DNA of 32,698 bases from Candidatus Aminicenantota bacterium (GTDB lineage Bacteria; Acidobacteriota; Aminicenantia; Aminicenantales; Aminicenantaceae), in assembly GCA_030669305.1 (NCBI GenBank), contig DAOVDU010000015.1, forward strand, positions 1 through 32,698, written 5' to 3'. Of the stretch, positions 17,511 to 25,802 are shown in pieces. Below the pieces are notes generated by a model. That model made no database searches, was not told where the DNA came from, and saw only the letters and a list, made by a program, of their open reading frames with translations. Position numbers and translations under genes: made by a program. Positions within the stretch are counted from its first letter, which is position 1; the number at the start of each line of letters is the position of its first letter.

Positions 17511-17711
17511 CTCCTCACTCCTTACTTAATCCATAATCCCTAACCCCTAATCCTTAATCCAATAGTCCATTTAAATTGGTTAAATTGGCAATTAGTAAAT
17601 GGTGAATAGTTAATAGCTTTTTTGCCTTAAACCTTAAACTTTAAACCTTCAACCATTATTTCAGCTTACGGCTTACGTCTTACGGCTTACGAAATTAGTT
17701 TTGAACTTTGA
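17511..17711. repeat. Composite repeat block, copy A
   Basis: About 200 bp made of ordered heptamer blocks: CTCACTC-type, CCCTAAT-type, a unique TCCATTTAAATTGG segment, AATGGTGAATAGTTAATAG, CCTTAAA-type, GCTTACG-type, and a GTTTTGAACTTTGAG tail. A 108-bp stretch matches copy B (27910-28114, inverted) base for base. A direct copy C lies at 32251-32419. Confidence 0.93.
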
Positions 17712-17730
17712 GTGCTGAGTTTTATGTTTT

Positions 17731-17799
17731 ATGTCTTGCCTCTTTGTATTGCCAGCGAAACGTTGTTTTACTTGCCTAATAAGGTATTGTCTTGCCTAT
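17731..17799. repeat. GTCTTGCC-spaced repeat, degenerate copy
   Basis: Same order of words and spacers as the copy at 2971-3037, with point changes (GCGAAACGTTG spacer; CCTAATAAGGTA in place of CCCAATAGGGCA). Its last TTGCCT is the likely -35 of the next gene. Confidence 0.8.
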
Positions 17800-17821
17800 C
17801 TTTTTAAAATTATGGTAATAT
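17792..17821 (+). promoter_or_regulatory. Promoter of the exported-protein/kinase operon, -35 from a repeat
   Basis: TTGCCT (inside a GTCTTGCC repeat unit), an 18-bp spacer, TAATAT. The start of transcription would fall at or next to the GTG at 17829, a leaderless or near-leaderless mRNA. Confidence 0.45.
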
Positions 17822-17828
17822 TTTTTAA

Positions 17829-18263
17829 GTGAGTAATATTATCGTTTCAATTTTTACTATGCTTTCTTTCCTTCTCTCTTCGACAACTCTAAATATTGAA
17901 AGGTCATTCCTTCAAAACAACCCAAAAATGCTCTATAATTTATTTTCCTCCGAAAACTACATTGATATTTCACTTCCTGAGCCAATCTCTTTTTCGGACC
18001 AACTTTCAAATCAGCAGGCTTATTTTCTGTTTAAAAGAATATTTTCTTCTTATTCCACATTTGAATTTTATGCCGAGAGACCATCCTCTCTTCCAGAAAA
18101 GGAAAGTTTCATTCTAAAGGCAAGATGGTCTTTCAGGGACAAAAAAAATAAAAACCAGTTCCTGTTTCATATCTTTTTTTACCTTAAGGAAGAGAAGGTA
18201 AAAAAAAATAAAAAAACCCAAATTTCATGGAGAATAACAGAAATCAAGGCAGAAAAAATTTGA
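17829..18263 (+). CDS. Small exported protein, NTF2/DUF4783-like
   Basis: A 144-residue protein with a GTG start; an ATG at 17859 is an alternative. The hydrophobic N-terminus (about 3-20) suggests export. The rest resembles a small cone-shaped NTF2-like fold: SSENYIDISLP, a helix with LSNQQAYFLFKRIFSSY, FEFYAERPSSLPEKESFILKARWSF, and a final SWRITEIKAEKI strand. This matches the general pattern of DUF4783-type exported proteins, though I am not sure of the family. Its stop overlaps the start region of the giant histidine kinase, so the two are probably translated together. It may be a periplasmic partner of the kinase; that is inference from position. Confidence 0.6.
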   Translation: MSNIIVSIFTMLSFLLSSTTLNIERSFLQNNPKMLYNLFSSENYIDISLPEPISFSDQLSNQQAYFLFKRIFSSYSTFEFYAERPSSLPEKESFILKARWSFRDKKNKNQFLFHIFFYLKEEKVKKNKKTQISWRITEIKAEKI

Positions 18264-21200
18264 AAATTTATGCCAAATTAGATAAGAAGAGGATATTTCT
18301 CTATGCCTTTGTTCTAGGAATAGCAATCTCTGCTCTTTTTTTGATTCTTTCCTTTCTCCTGCCCACACTAATTTCCTCAAACTATTACCAAAAAAGCCTA
18401 ACCCAGTTGAGAAACAAAGCCAAAACCATCAAAAATGAATTTACTCACGTTTTAGATAATATCGAGCAAAAAAAACAGCTGCTATTGTCTTCTCCTTTCC
18501 CTGAGAAAAAAGATGGAATCTTTACATTGTTCAAGCAAATTGACCTCAATACTGAAAGAGAAGGGCTTGCCTATTATAAAAGCCAGGAAGACCTCATTCT
18601 CTGGCTTGGTAACATCGTAGATATAAAATCAATCCCCTACAGCAACGAGGATGGAATTCTTTATAAGGAACAAAAATCTTCTCTTCTTGTCCGCTATAAA
18701 GCTTCTGTTTATCTCATCTCTATCCAGAAAGTCAACAGAGACGATTACATTGTTCTTTACAATCTCTTAGCCTTCCTCCCTCAATTTAAAACTCCTTATT
18801 TGAAAGAAATTAGCTTCTTGAAACCAAAACTTCAAAGGAACACCGTTATAGATTATCTAGATTTCCATGAAGATGTATCAGGCTTCGAAAAAATTTTTGC
18901 CAGCTACAAAGACGAATACATCGGGCAGCCAAGGCTTCAGGACAATATTCAAACCATCTTATTTCCCTTGAGGAATGAAAAGAATGAAATCGTCGCCACT
19001 GTTACGCTCAGCTCTCCTTCTCTCTCTTCTAAGATTTCAGTCCAGAAAGAAAACATACTTCTTATTTTATACTTGCTCTTTGGAGCCTCACTTTTATCCG
19101 TTCTGATACACCTCTTAAAATCTCCTTTATTTTTCAAAGAAAGAAAATTTCTGCCAGGATTGCTCGTCCTCTTGACATTAGGAGGTTTAAGGTTGCTTTT
19201 TTTCCCATTAAGCAACTTAGAAAAAATTCAATCCCTCTCCATCTTTTCTCCTGCTTCAGCAAGTTTTTTATCCTTCTGGAATTTTACTAAATCTCCTGCT
19301 GATATTTTTCTAACATCGCTCTTTCTTTTCCTCATCATTGGTTGTTTAGCTGTTTATTCTCGAAATCTTTTTAATAGTGAAAAAAAAGAATCTTCTTTTG
19401 TTTTATCCTTTCTTTTCAGTTCTGTATTTATTTTTATTTCATTGTTACTAATCTTTCTCTTTCAGGAATTCTTGATTCGCCTGGTTTTCCACTCAAGCTT
19501 AAACCTGCTGCGCTTCTCTTTTGAACCTTCATTCATTCTCATCCATCTCAGTATTCTTTTTTTCTTTTCCACTTTTTTCCTTACCAGTCTAACAGGAATA
19601 AGAATTACCTCTCTTTACTCTTCCAAACTTCTCCTTCCCCTTCTAATCTTGCTTCTGGAGTTCGGAGTTTATATTCTTATTTTTAGGGAAAGAAATTCTT
19701 TTATTCTTTTCTTCCTTCAGGCTTCAGTCATCATTCTAATTTTCATATTCGCTTACTTCCCAAAAGTCATGAGAAAAAAGGAAGTCTTATTTTCAGCCTT
19801 TCTCTTAATTATTTTATTTATCTTTTTTTCAGTCCATTACTCCTCCTCTAACCGCAATCGTTCACTTCTTCAGGATTCTCTCCAAAATATCATAAAATCT
19901 CAGGAAAATTGGGGAACATTTTTAATAAATCAATCCTTGCCCGAGATCGACAAAAAGAATGAATCGATTGAATCATTTTTCAACATTTCTGAACCTGCCG
20001 ATTTAGCTCATTCTCTCTGGGAGAGGACTTTAATTGCAAAATTTAATTGGTATTCCAGCTTAGAAATGCTGAGCCCAGAGGGAATAGTACTCTCCCGATT
20101 CTCCCTGAATGTTCCCGAGCTTTACAGGCTTGATGTTGGGCTCCCCCTAAGCCAAGAATGGTCCATATCGCATCAAACCATCCCGTTTATGAAGAAAGAA
20201 AGGGATTTTATAGTCGGGTACAAAGATTGGTTTGAAGAAGAAAATCATCTGGGAAGATTAATAATCTGTCTTTCAGTCGATTATGATATGCTTCCCTTTC
20301 TATACTCAGCTAATCCTTATTTTGAGCTACTCAGGGTTAGTTCCATACCATCTCTTGAGAAACTAGATTTAGGATTTGCAATTTTTGACTCAAGCGGGAA
20401 ATTACTCTTCAACCCAGATAAAATATCATCTGGCATTCCCGCAACGCTTCTCCAGAAAATTCAGACTTCCCAGGATTCCATCTGGTCTTCCTTCACCGAC
20501 AAGAAGAGAAAATTTAAGAGTTTATATTTCAGAAATAAAACAAGAATATACTCATTATTCATTCCTGAGAAAAATTTCCTCAATTATTCCGTAGAATTCT
20601 TAACGCTTTTTTCTCTTTATCTAATTTGCTTTCTTTTTTTCTTTTTTCTTTTCTCTATAGTATTCGGCACAAAAAAATTAAAAAATCCTCTCTGGTCATT
20701 CTCAAATCGCGTTTACATATCTTTTGTTGCAATTGCCCTAGTCCCTCTTTTCTTGTTTACTCTTTCTACTAGAAACTTCTTTGCTCGAATCTTCACCCAA
20801 CAGTTCACGGAAAAAGCTGAGGCTCAAGCCAGTGTTGCTCAGCGAGTTATGGAAGACTTTATCTTTATCCAACAGGAAGAACAGGTCTCTTTGACTCTTC
20901 CCCCTGATGATCTGGTTCTGTGGATAAGCTCGACTATATCGAATGATGTAAATTTATACCAAAATGGGAGTCTTATTTCTTCCAGCCGCCGTGAGTTTTT
21001 TGATTACGGGCTTCTTCCTGAAATAATCAACGGAGAGGTTTTTTATAAAATTCAGTACGAAAACAATCCATTCTATACTCAAACCCAAAAAATCGGAGAC
21101 TATTCTTTCCACACCCTTACCATCCCTTATTCTTTCCAAGATTCCCTTCTCCTCATCTCCCTCCCTTTTCCTTTAGAACAGCAGGAAATATCAAAAGCCA

Positions 21201-22162
21201 CCGAAGATTTGATAGAATTTTTATTCTTTATTTCTGCCTTCTTTATAGCTGTCGTCCTTCTTTTTGCTCGAGGAATAGGGGAAATGATCATCACTCCCGT
21301 AAAAAAACTACTGGTTGGAACTAAAGAAGTAAGCCTTGGCAACCTTGAAATATCCATCCCGTATAAACATAAAGATGAGATGAAAACAATAATCGACGGA
21401 TTCAACACAATGGTCAAGAATCTAAAAAAACACCAGCAGGAACTTGCAGATATGACTAAAAAAGTTGCCTGGGCTGAAATGGCAAGAAAAGTAGCTCACG
21501 AAATAAAAAACCCTCTCACTCCGATACAGCTTTCAGCAGAACATCTGTTAAAGGTCTATAATGATAAGAAAGAAAATTTCGATGAAGCTCTAAAGGAGTC
21601 GGTTTTATACATCATAAACGAAGTCGAAAACCTCAGAAAAATTGCTCACGAATTTTTAGAAATATCAAAGGAAGTCACTCTCCAAAAAGAAGATTTTGAC
21701 TTAAAAGAAACCATTCAAGAAACAATAGAGCCTTATAAAAAAATTCTTTCGGAAAGAATCACTTTTTTAGAAACATATGATGGAGAAGATTTTGTCTTTA
21801 CGGGAGACAAAGCCAAAATAAAAATTGTTTTAAGAAACATTTTTACCAATGCTATCGAATCCGTTCATGGCCAAGGTGAGATAAAAATTAAGGCATCTAG
21901 CAAGAAAACAGGATTAATCCTTGAGATCAAAGACACGGGAATCGGCATCGAAAAAGATGCATTAGATAGAATCTTTGAACCCTACTTTTCGACTAAAGAT
22001 GTGGGGACAGGATTAGGACTGCCAATTGCCAAGAAAATCATAGAAGACCATGGAGGTTCCATAAACGCTTCAAGCAAAAAAAATGAAGGAACCCAAATCC
22101 TTATAAGGCTTCCAAAATCCAGCGACATAAAAAACAATAAAAGCAAGACAAATTTGGTTTAA
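18227..22162 (+). CDS. Giant NtrY-like multi-TM sensor histidine kinase
   Basis: A 1311-residue sensor. About 12 membrane segments are visible: one near 22-50, eight clustered at 275-540, two near 790-855, and one near 997-1022. Large extracytoplasmic loops span about 50-275, 540-790 and 855-995. Then come HAMP (about 1020-1075), HisKA with His1091 in ARKVAHEIKNPLTPIQLSAEHL, and an ATPase domain with N1208 (N box), DTGIG at 1236-1240 and GTGLGL at 1260-1265. The H-box matches NtrY. No response regulator is adjacent. The ATG at 18227 lies inside the previous gene and has no Shine-Dalgarno. A TTG at 18260 that overlaps the TGA stop (TTGA) is an alternative giving 1300 residues. The TAA stop is part of a GGTTTAA heptamer array. 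Confidence 0.9.
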   Translation: MENNRNQGRKNLKIYAKLDKKRIFLYAFVLGIAISALFLILSFLLPTLISSNYYQKSLTQLRNKAKTIKNEFTHVLDNIEQKKQLLLSSPFPEKKDGIFTLFKQIDLNTEREGLAYYKSQEDLILWLGNIVDIKSIPYSNEDGILYKEQKSSLLVRYKASVYLISIQKVNRDDYIVLYNLLAFLPQFKTPYLKEISFLKPKLQRNTVIDYLDFHEDVSGFEKIFASYKDEYIGQPRLQDNIQTILFPLRNEKNEIVATVTLSSPSLSSKISVQKENILLILYLLFGASLLSVLIHLLKSPLFFKERKFLPGLLVLLTLGGLRLLFFPLSNLEKIQSLSIFSPASASFLSFWNFTKSPADIFLTSLFLFLIIGCLAVYSRNLFNSEKKESSFVLSFLFSSVFIFISLLLIFLFQEFLIRLVFHSSLNLLRFSFEPSFILIHLSILFFFSTFFLTSLTGIRITSLYSSKLLLPLLILLLEFGVYILIFRERNSFILFFLQASVIILIFIFAYFPKVMRKKEVLFSAFLLIILFIFFSVHYSSSNRNRSLLQDSLQNIIKSQENWGTFLINQSLPEIDKKNESIESFFNISEPADLAHSLWERTLIAKFNWYSSLEMLSPEGIVLSRFSLNVPELYRLDVGLPLSQEWSISHQTIPFMKKERDFIVGYKDWFEEENHLGRLIICLSVDYDMLPFLYSANPYFELLRVSSIPSLEKLDLGFAIFDSSGKLLFNPDKISSGIPATLLQKIQTSQDSIWSSFTDKKRKFKSLYFRNKTRIYSLFIPEKNFLNYSVEFLTLFSLYLICFLFFFFLFSIVFGTKKLKNPLWSFSNRVYISFVAIALVPLFLFTLSTRNFFARIFTQQFTEKAEAQASVAQRVMEDFIFIQQEEQVSLTLPPDDLVLWISSTISNDVNLYQNGSLISSSRREFFDYGLLPEIINGEVFYKIQYENNPFYTQTQKIGDYSFHTLTIPYSFQDSLLLISLPFPLEQQEISKATEDLIEFLFFISAFFIAVVLLFARGIGEMIITPVKKLLVGTKEVSLGNLEISIPYKHKDEMKTIIDGFNTMVKNLKKHQQELADMTKKVAWAEMARKVAHEIKNPLTPIQLSAEHLLKVYNDKKENFDEALKESVLYIINEVENLRKIAHEFLEISKEVTLQKEDFDLKETIQETIEPYKKILSERITFLETYDGEDFVFTGDKAKIKIVLRNIFTNAIESVHGQGEIKIKASSKKTGLILEIKDTGIGIEKDALDRIFEPYFSTKDVGTGLGLPIAKKIIEDHGGSINASSKKNEGTQILIRLPKSSDIKNNKSKTNLV

Positions 22163-22183
22163 AGTTTAATGTTTAAGGTTTAA
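22156..22183. repeat. Heptamer array (GGTTTAA) containing the kinase stop codon
   Basis: Four 7-bp units (GGTTTAA, AGTTTAA, TGTTTAA, GGTTTAA). The TAA at the end of unit one ends the histidine kinase gene. Confidence 0.9.
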
Positions 22184-22199
22184 TGTTATTTATTCTTTA

Positions 22200-22236
22200 C
22201 CTTAAACCTTAAACCTTAATCCCTAATCCAACAATC
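22200..22236. repeat. Heptamer array (CCTTAAA to CCCTAAT)
   Basis: CCTTAAA twice, CCTTAAT, then CCCTAAT and a degenerate remainder. The same units build the composite repeat blocks; here they appear in a partial, rearranged copy. A nonamer-like segment (about 22285-22320) follows before the beta-barrel gene. Confidence 0.85.
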
Positions 22237-22371
22237 CCTTTTTAAATACTTGGTTAGCAAATGGTAGTCTTCATTCCAAATTTTACTGACTAATTCGACT
22301 AAACTGTCTAAACTGACAAAAGTTAAAAAAATCTGGTATTTTTTCCTGATTTATGGGAAAATGGCCGTCAA

Positions 22372-23298
22372 ATGAATAAAAAAAGAACAATAATTTCCCT
22401 CTTCATCATATCATTTTTAATTGCTTTCCATCCTGCCTTGGCTGAAAAAATAAGCCTGAAATTAAGTTATAATACCAGTTCTATCAGTGGGAGCGACTTG
22501 AACACTTGGCTGGAATCTCTCAATTCTGTCTGGAACGACTGGCAAAAAGCTAAAGGAGGTCAGGTAGAAGGACACTTTGAGCTTTTTAGTTATGGCCCCA
22601 AGTATGAAGTTGAACTACGAATTCCTATCTCCTGGGGAATAGCTCTCAATTTGAGTGGAAATTATTTCAACAGTGCAAAAGAAGGGAATATAGCCTATCA
22701 AAGTGATACAGGAAAGCAAAGTGAAAGTCGCTTTATAAGGAATGAAATCAGCGCTATTCCGTTAAAAATTGGATTGAGTTACTCCTACCCTGTGCCGATC
22801 ATTGAAAATCTTTATGTTTTTGCGAATGCCGGAAGACACATAATCTTCGTTCAATATAAAACCACCGAAGACTGGGAAGCCTTTTTTAAGAGCTTCGGGG
22901 AAGAATTTCATTATTGGTATAAAAAAGATAATACCTTTCGTTCTGAGGCATTAGGATTTTATGCTTCCCTTGGCGTAGAGTATGATCTTATTAAATATAT
23001 TGCTGTTGTAGTCGAAGCGGAAAAAATCTGGTCAAGAGTGGATGGCTTTAAAGGACCTCATTCCTTCAAAGGTGTTCATCCAGGATTTGGGGATCCTAAA
23101 AACGGGTTTATATTTGAGGAATCAGGGAAAGCTTCTCTCTATTTTTATGAAGAAAATCCATATTGGACGGAGAAATATTACCCTGTTCTTTCAGGACACA
23201 AAGAGAGGCCTGACAGTGAAGAATTCAGAAACCTCAGGCAGGGAGAATTTAGCTTCAAAGACTTCTCTTTTAAGATAGGAATAAGATTTAAATTTTAA
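22372..23298 (+). CDS. Outer-membrane beta-barrel protein
   Basis: A 308-residue protein with a clean signal peptide, cleaved after ALA at residue 24. The mature part consists of alternating amphipathic strands (for example YEVELRIPISWGIALNLSGNYF, split by turns) with Gly- and aromatic-rich ends. It closes with FSFKIGIRFKF, whose last residue is Phe, the usual BAM recognition signature. It resembles small 8-12-strand barrels; no specific family or substrate can be named. No strong ribosome binding site precedes the ATG. It converges on meaB with a single base between stop codons, the tightest junction in the window and free of repeats. Confidence 0.8.
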   Translation: MNKKRTIISLFIISFLIAFHPALAEKISLKLSYNTSSISGSDLNTWLESLNSVWNDWQKAKGGQVEGHFELFSYGPKYEVELRIPISWGIALNLSGNYFNSAKEGNIAYQSDTGKQSESRFIRNEISAIPLKIGLSYSYPVPIIENLYVFANAGRHIIFVQYKTTEDWEAFFKSFGEEFHYWYKKDNTFRSEALGFYASLGVEYDLIKYIAVVVEAEKIWSRVDGFKGPHSFKGVHPGFGDPKNGFIFEESGKASLYFYEENPYWTEKYYPVLSGHKERPDSEEFRNLRQGEFSFKDFSFKIGIRFKF

Positions 23299-23299
23299 G

Positions 23300-24238
23300 T
23301 TACGAAGCTTTTTTCAATCTTCTGATGATTTCGTCTGCAACAGTATAGGGATCTATTTCTCTCTTATAAATTCTCTCGATATATCCTTCGAATTCTGAAA
23401 TTTTAACATTTTCCGCAACAGCCTTGTATATCTTTTCGCTTACAATGTCCTTTAACAACCACGATATCATCTTCTTTTTTCTAGAGGCTTTAAACTTTTG
23501 ATCTCTTCTCGAGATGATCTCGTTAATTTCTCCTACAAGAGATTCAGCTCCCTTCCCCTCGGTTGCAATTGTTTTAACCACAGACGGTCTGTCTTTATTT
23601 TTGAGGCCTAAATCGAGCATGGCCTTGAGCTGACGCTCTGTTTTATCAGTCTCTGGGGAATCTGCTTTGTTGATAACAAAAATATCGGCAATCTCCATGA
23701 TGCCTGCCTTGAATGCCTGTATATCATCCCCCACACCGGGTATCAAAACTACAAGAACTATATCCGCTAATTTGACTACCTCTACTTCATCCTGCCCTAC
23801 TCCAACAGTCTCTATAAGAATAAAATCTTTCCCGGCCGCCTCAAGTATGGTAATGGCTTCCCCAGATGTCTTCGCTAATCCTCCTAAATGCCCACGAGTG
23901 GCCATGCTTCGGATAAATATTTCAGGATCTGTGCTGTGGCTCATCATCCTGATTCTATCGCCTAAAATGGCTCCTCCACTGAAAGGGCTGGAAGGATCAA
24001 CAGCCACAATGCCGATTTTTTTTCCCTCTTTTTTGAGCAAACCGATCAATTTATCAGCTAATGTACTTTTGCCCGAACCAGGAGCGCCCGTTATTCCCAC
24101 AATAATTGATCTCCCAGTATAGGGAAAAATCTTTTTCATGACTTCTTGTACTTTACTACTTTCATTTTCTACTAAAGAAATCCCTCTGGCTATGGCTATG
24201 GGATTTCCCTTGATTATTTCTTTTGCTAAATCAAACAT
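23300..24238 (-). CDS. meaB: MeaB/ArgK-type GTPase (methylmalonyl-CoA mutase chaperone)
   Basis: G3E-family GTPase of 312 residues. It loads and protects adenosylcobalamin in methylmalonyl-CoA mutase or related mutases. The P-loop is GAPGSGKST (51-59), followed by VAVDPSSPFSGGAILGDRIRM, the switch region ETVGVGQDEVEV and the NKAD base-recognition motif; the C-terminal helices mediate dimerisation. No mutase gene is in the window, but an acyl-CoA dehydrogenase lies just upstream on the same strand, so a shared propionate or branched-chain catabolic role is plausible. The 226-bp gap between them is filled with repeats, so co-transcription is uncertain. Confidence 0.95.
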   Translation of the reverse strand: MFDLAKEIIKGNPIAIARGISLVENESSKVQEVMKKIFPYTGRSIIVGITGAPGSGKSTLADKLIGLLKKEGKKIGIVAVDPSSPFSGGAILGDRIRMMSHSTDPEIFIRSMATRGHLGGLAKTSGEAITILEAAGKDFILIETVGVGQDEVEVVKLADIVLVVLIPGVGDDIQAFKAGIMEIADIFVINKADSPETDKTERQLKAMLDLGLKNKDRPSVVKTIATEGKGAESLVGEINEIISRRDQKFKASRKKKMISWLLKDIVSEKIYKAVAENVKISEFEGYIERIYKREIDPYTVADEIIRRLKKAS

Positions 24239-24249
24239 AACTATATGAA

Positions 24250-24312
24250 CCGTCTGTTCGGTCTGTTCCGTTTATCTGGTTTGTCTCGTTTATCTGGTCT
24301 ATCTCGTTTATG
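24250..24312. repeat. 9-bp tandem array (CCGTCTGTT/TCGTTTATC)
   Basis: Seven units in exact 9-bp register, drifting from CCGTCTGTT to TCGTTTATG. It is the longest nonamer array in the window and starts about 12 bp upstream of the meaB start codon. Confidence 0.9.
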
Positions 24313-24371
24313 TATATGAGCGAGACAAGCAAGACTGGCAAGACATTAAAATAAGTTTAGTCCGTTGTGTC

Positions 24372-24400
24372 ATTGCGAGCTTCCAAGGAAGCGTGGCAAT
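24372..24400. repeat. Covarying hairpin H5
   Basis: Outer stem ATTGC/GCAAT; inner GCTTCC/GGAAGC with loop AA. Unlike H1, H3, H4 and H6 it is not followed by the octamer palindrome. Confidence 0.8.
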
Positions 24401-24430
24401 CTCATAGTTTTGAGTTTATATCCAGTCTAG

Positions 24431-24462
24431 CTGAGTTACTGGGTTCCTGTGTCACTGAGTTA
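24431..24462. repeat. 8-bp array (TAACTCAG) after acyl-CoA dehydrogenase
   Basis: Four 8-bp units on the minus strand (TAACTCAG, TGACACAG, GAACCCAG, TAACTCAG). The same family ends the acylphosphatase and larB genes. Confidence 0.9.
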
Positions 24463-24464
24463 TT

Positions 24465-25610
24465 TTAGTATTCCGAAAGGACTTTTTGGGCAATGATCCA
24501 GCGTTGAATTTCGGATGTCCCTTCACCAATAGTCGCCAACATCGAATCCCTGTAAAATTTCTCAACGGGATAATCCTTGGTAAATCCATAACCTCCATGA
24601 ATTTGAACTGCTGTTGACGAAACTTTTACAGCCAGCTCGCTCGCAAAAAGTTTTGCCATTGCAGATTCTTTGGGAACAATTTTTCCTTCATCCTCGAGAA
24701 AAGCGGCCCGATACGTTAAAAGCCGGGCTGCCTCTAGCTCTGTAAAGCCGTCAGCAAGCATCCATTGAATTGCTTGAAAATTGGCGATTGGCTGGTTAAA
24801 CTGGACTCTTTCCTTAGCATACTTTAGGCTTGATTCTAAGGACGCTGCAGCAATCCCGAGAGAAAACCCGGCAATACTGACACGCCCACCATCCAAAATG
24901 GTCATTGCTTGCCTGTATCCTTTTCCTTCCTCCCCGATCAGATTTTCAGCGGGAACTTTAACATCTTCAAAAACCAACTCAGATGTATCGGCTGCTCTAA
25001 TTCCAAGTTTATCTTCTTTTTTTCCCGCTCTAAAACCATCCATTCCCTTTTCTAGTATGAATGCTGAAATGCCTTTTCTTTGCTTCTCAGGATCTGTGAC
25101 AGCTATCACCACATGGATTTCAGCCAAAGAACCGTTAGTAATGAAAAGCTTTGATCCATTCAGCACCCAATGATCTCCTTTTTTTTCAGCCCTGGTCTTC
25201 AAAGCGGCTGCATCAGACCCTGCTCCAGCCTCGGTGAGACCCCAGGCACCTAAAGTTTGCCCAGAAGCAAGTCTTGTCAAGTATTTATTTTTTTGCTCTT
25301 CAGTTCCAAACAGATTGATATGATTAGAACAGAGAGAGTTATGGGCAGCAATAACCAAGCCTGCTGAAGCGTCTACCTTAGAAATTTCTTCTAGAATGAT
25401 TACATAATCCACATTAGAATAACCTGCGCCTGAATATTCTGTAGGAATGATAATTCCCAAAAGCCCCATCTTTGCTAACTTTATTGTAAGCTCCTCCGGC
25501 CACTTGCCCTTTTCATCGCTGTCTTTAATCAAAGGCTGGATCTCCTTTTGGGCAAAATGCTTAATGGATTCTTTTAAAATTTCCTGTTCATGAGTTAACA
25601 AAAAGTCCAT
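24465..25610 (-). CDS. Acyl-CoA dehydrogenase
   Basis: FAD flavoenzyme of 381 residues, the usual length. It introduces a trans-2 double bond in an acyl-CoA and passes electrons to electron-transfer flavoprotein. Signatures: the LTEAGAGSDAAALKT flavin-binding region, LFITNG, the GRVSIAGFSLGIAAASLE helix, and IHGGYGFTKDYPVEKFYRD followed by GEGTSEIQ with the catalytic base Glu363. The Glu position is that of short-chain, butyryl-CoA and glutaryl-CoA types, not isovaleryl or long-chain types. GGAG lies 6 nt before the ATG, with a good promoter upstream. No etfAB is nearby. Confidence 0.96.
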   Translation of the reverse strand: MDFLLTHEQEILKESIKHFAQKEIQPLIKDSDEKGKWPEELTIKLAKMGLLGIIIPTEYSGAGYSNVDYVIILEEISKVDASAGLVIAAHNSLCSNHINLFGTEEQKNKYLTRLASGQTLGAWGLTEAGAGSDAAALKTRAEKKGDHWVLNGSKLFITNGSLAEIHVVIAVTDPEKQRKGISAFILEKGMDGFRAGKKEDKLGIRAADTSELVFEDVKVPAENLIGEEGKGYRQAMTILDGGRVSIAGFSLGIAAASLESSLKYAKERVQFNQPIANFQAIQWMLADGFTELEAARLLTYRAAFLEDEGKIVPKESAMAKLFASELAVKVSSTAVQIHGGYGFTKDYPVEKFYRDSMLATIGEGTSEIQRWIIAQKVLSEY

Positions 25611-25636
25611 ATTTTCTCCTAAACTATGAATAAACT

Positions 25637-25664
25637 ATTATAAATCTTCATGTACTCAATTCAA
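25637..25664 (-). promoter_or_regulatory. Promoter of acyl-CoA dehydrogenase
   Basis: Minus-strand TTGAAT, a 16-bp spacer, and a perfect TATAAT about 26 nt upstream of the ATG. Confidence 0.65.
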
Positions 25665-25766
25665 TCTCAATATTACTTTTTAATCTATCAATAATCAAGA
25701 TTTTAAGTAAATATTTCCTTTTTTTGAGCTCCCATGATTATAACCGAATAAAGAGATGCTTTCCAT

Positions 25767-25795
25767 TTGACATGCCCTCTGAAATCGTCTAAATT
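25767..25795 (+). promoter_or_regulatory. Consensus promoter next to the YHS-like gene start
   Basis: A perfect TTGACA, a 17-bp spacer and TAATTT-like TAAATT. Position +1 should fall at 25802-25803, which is the A of the ATG. The mRNA would be leaderless. Confidence 0.6.
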
Positions 25796-25802
25796 TAAAG
25801 GC

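Larger units (their letters stand above)
17398..17828. other. Gene-free 431-bp spacer: operator, composite repeat, divergent promoters
   Basis: Holds the promoter/operator of the RHH gene (17412-17460), about 50 bp with no visible feature, a composite repeat block (17511-17711), a GTCTTGCC-type repeat (17731-17799), and the promoter of the exported-protein/kinase pair (17792-17821). Confidence 0.85.
24239..24464. other. 226-bp repeat-filled spacer between acyl-CoA dehydrogenase and meaB
   Basis: Contains a 9-bp array (24250-24312), a degenerate GAGCGAGACAAGCAAGAC segment, hairpin H5 (24372-24400) and an 8-bp array (24431-24462) that begins 2 nt beyond the acyl-CoA dehydrogenase stop. No gene seen. 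Confidence 0.85.

Noticed and set aside
17531-17560. CCCTAA-like units reminiscent of telomeres
   Set aside because: Only a few degenerate copies, internal on the chromosome, and part of a mosaic repeat found three times.
17829-18300. Frameshift joining the small exported protein and the kinase
   Set aside because: Each frame has its own complete start region and the small protein ends in a natural strand; overlap fits translational coupling better than a broken fusion.
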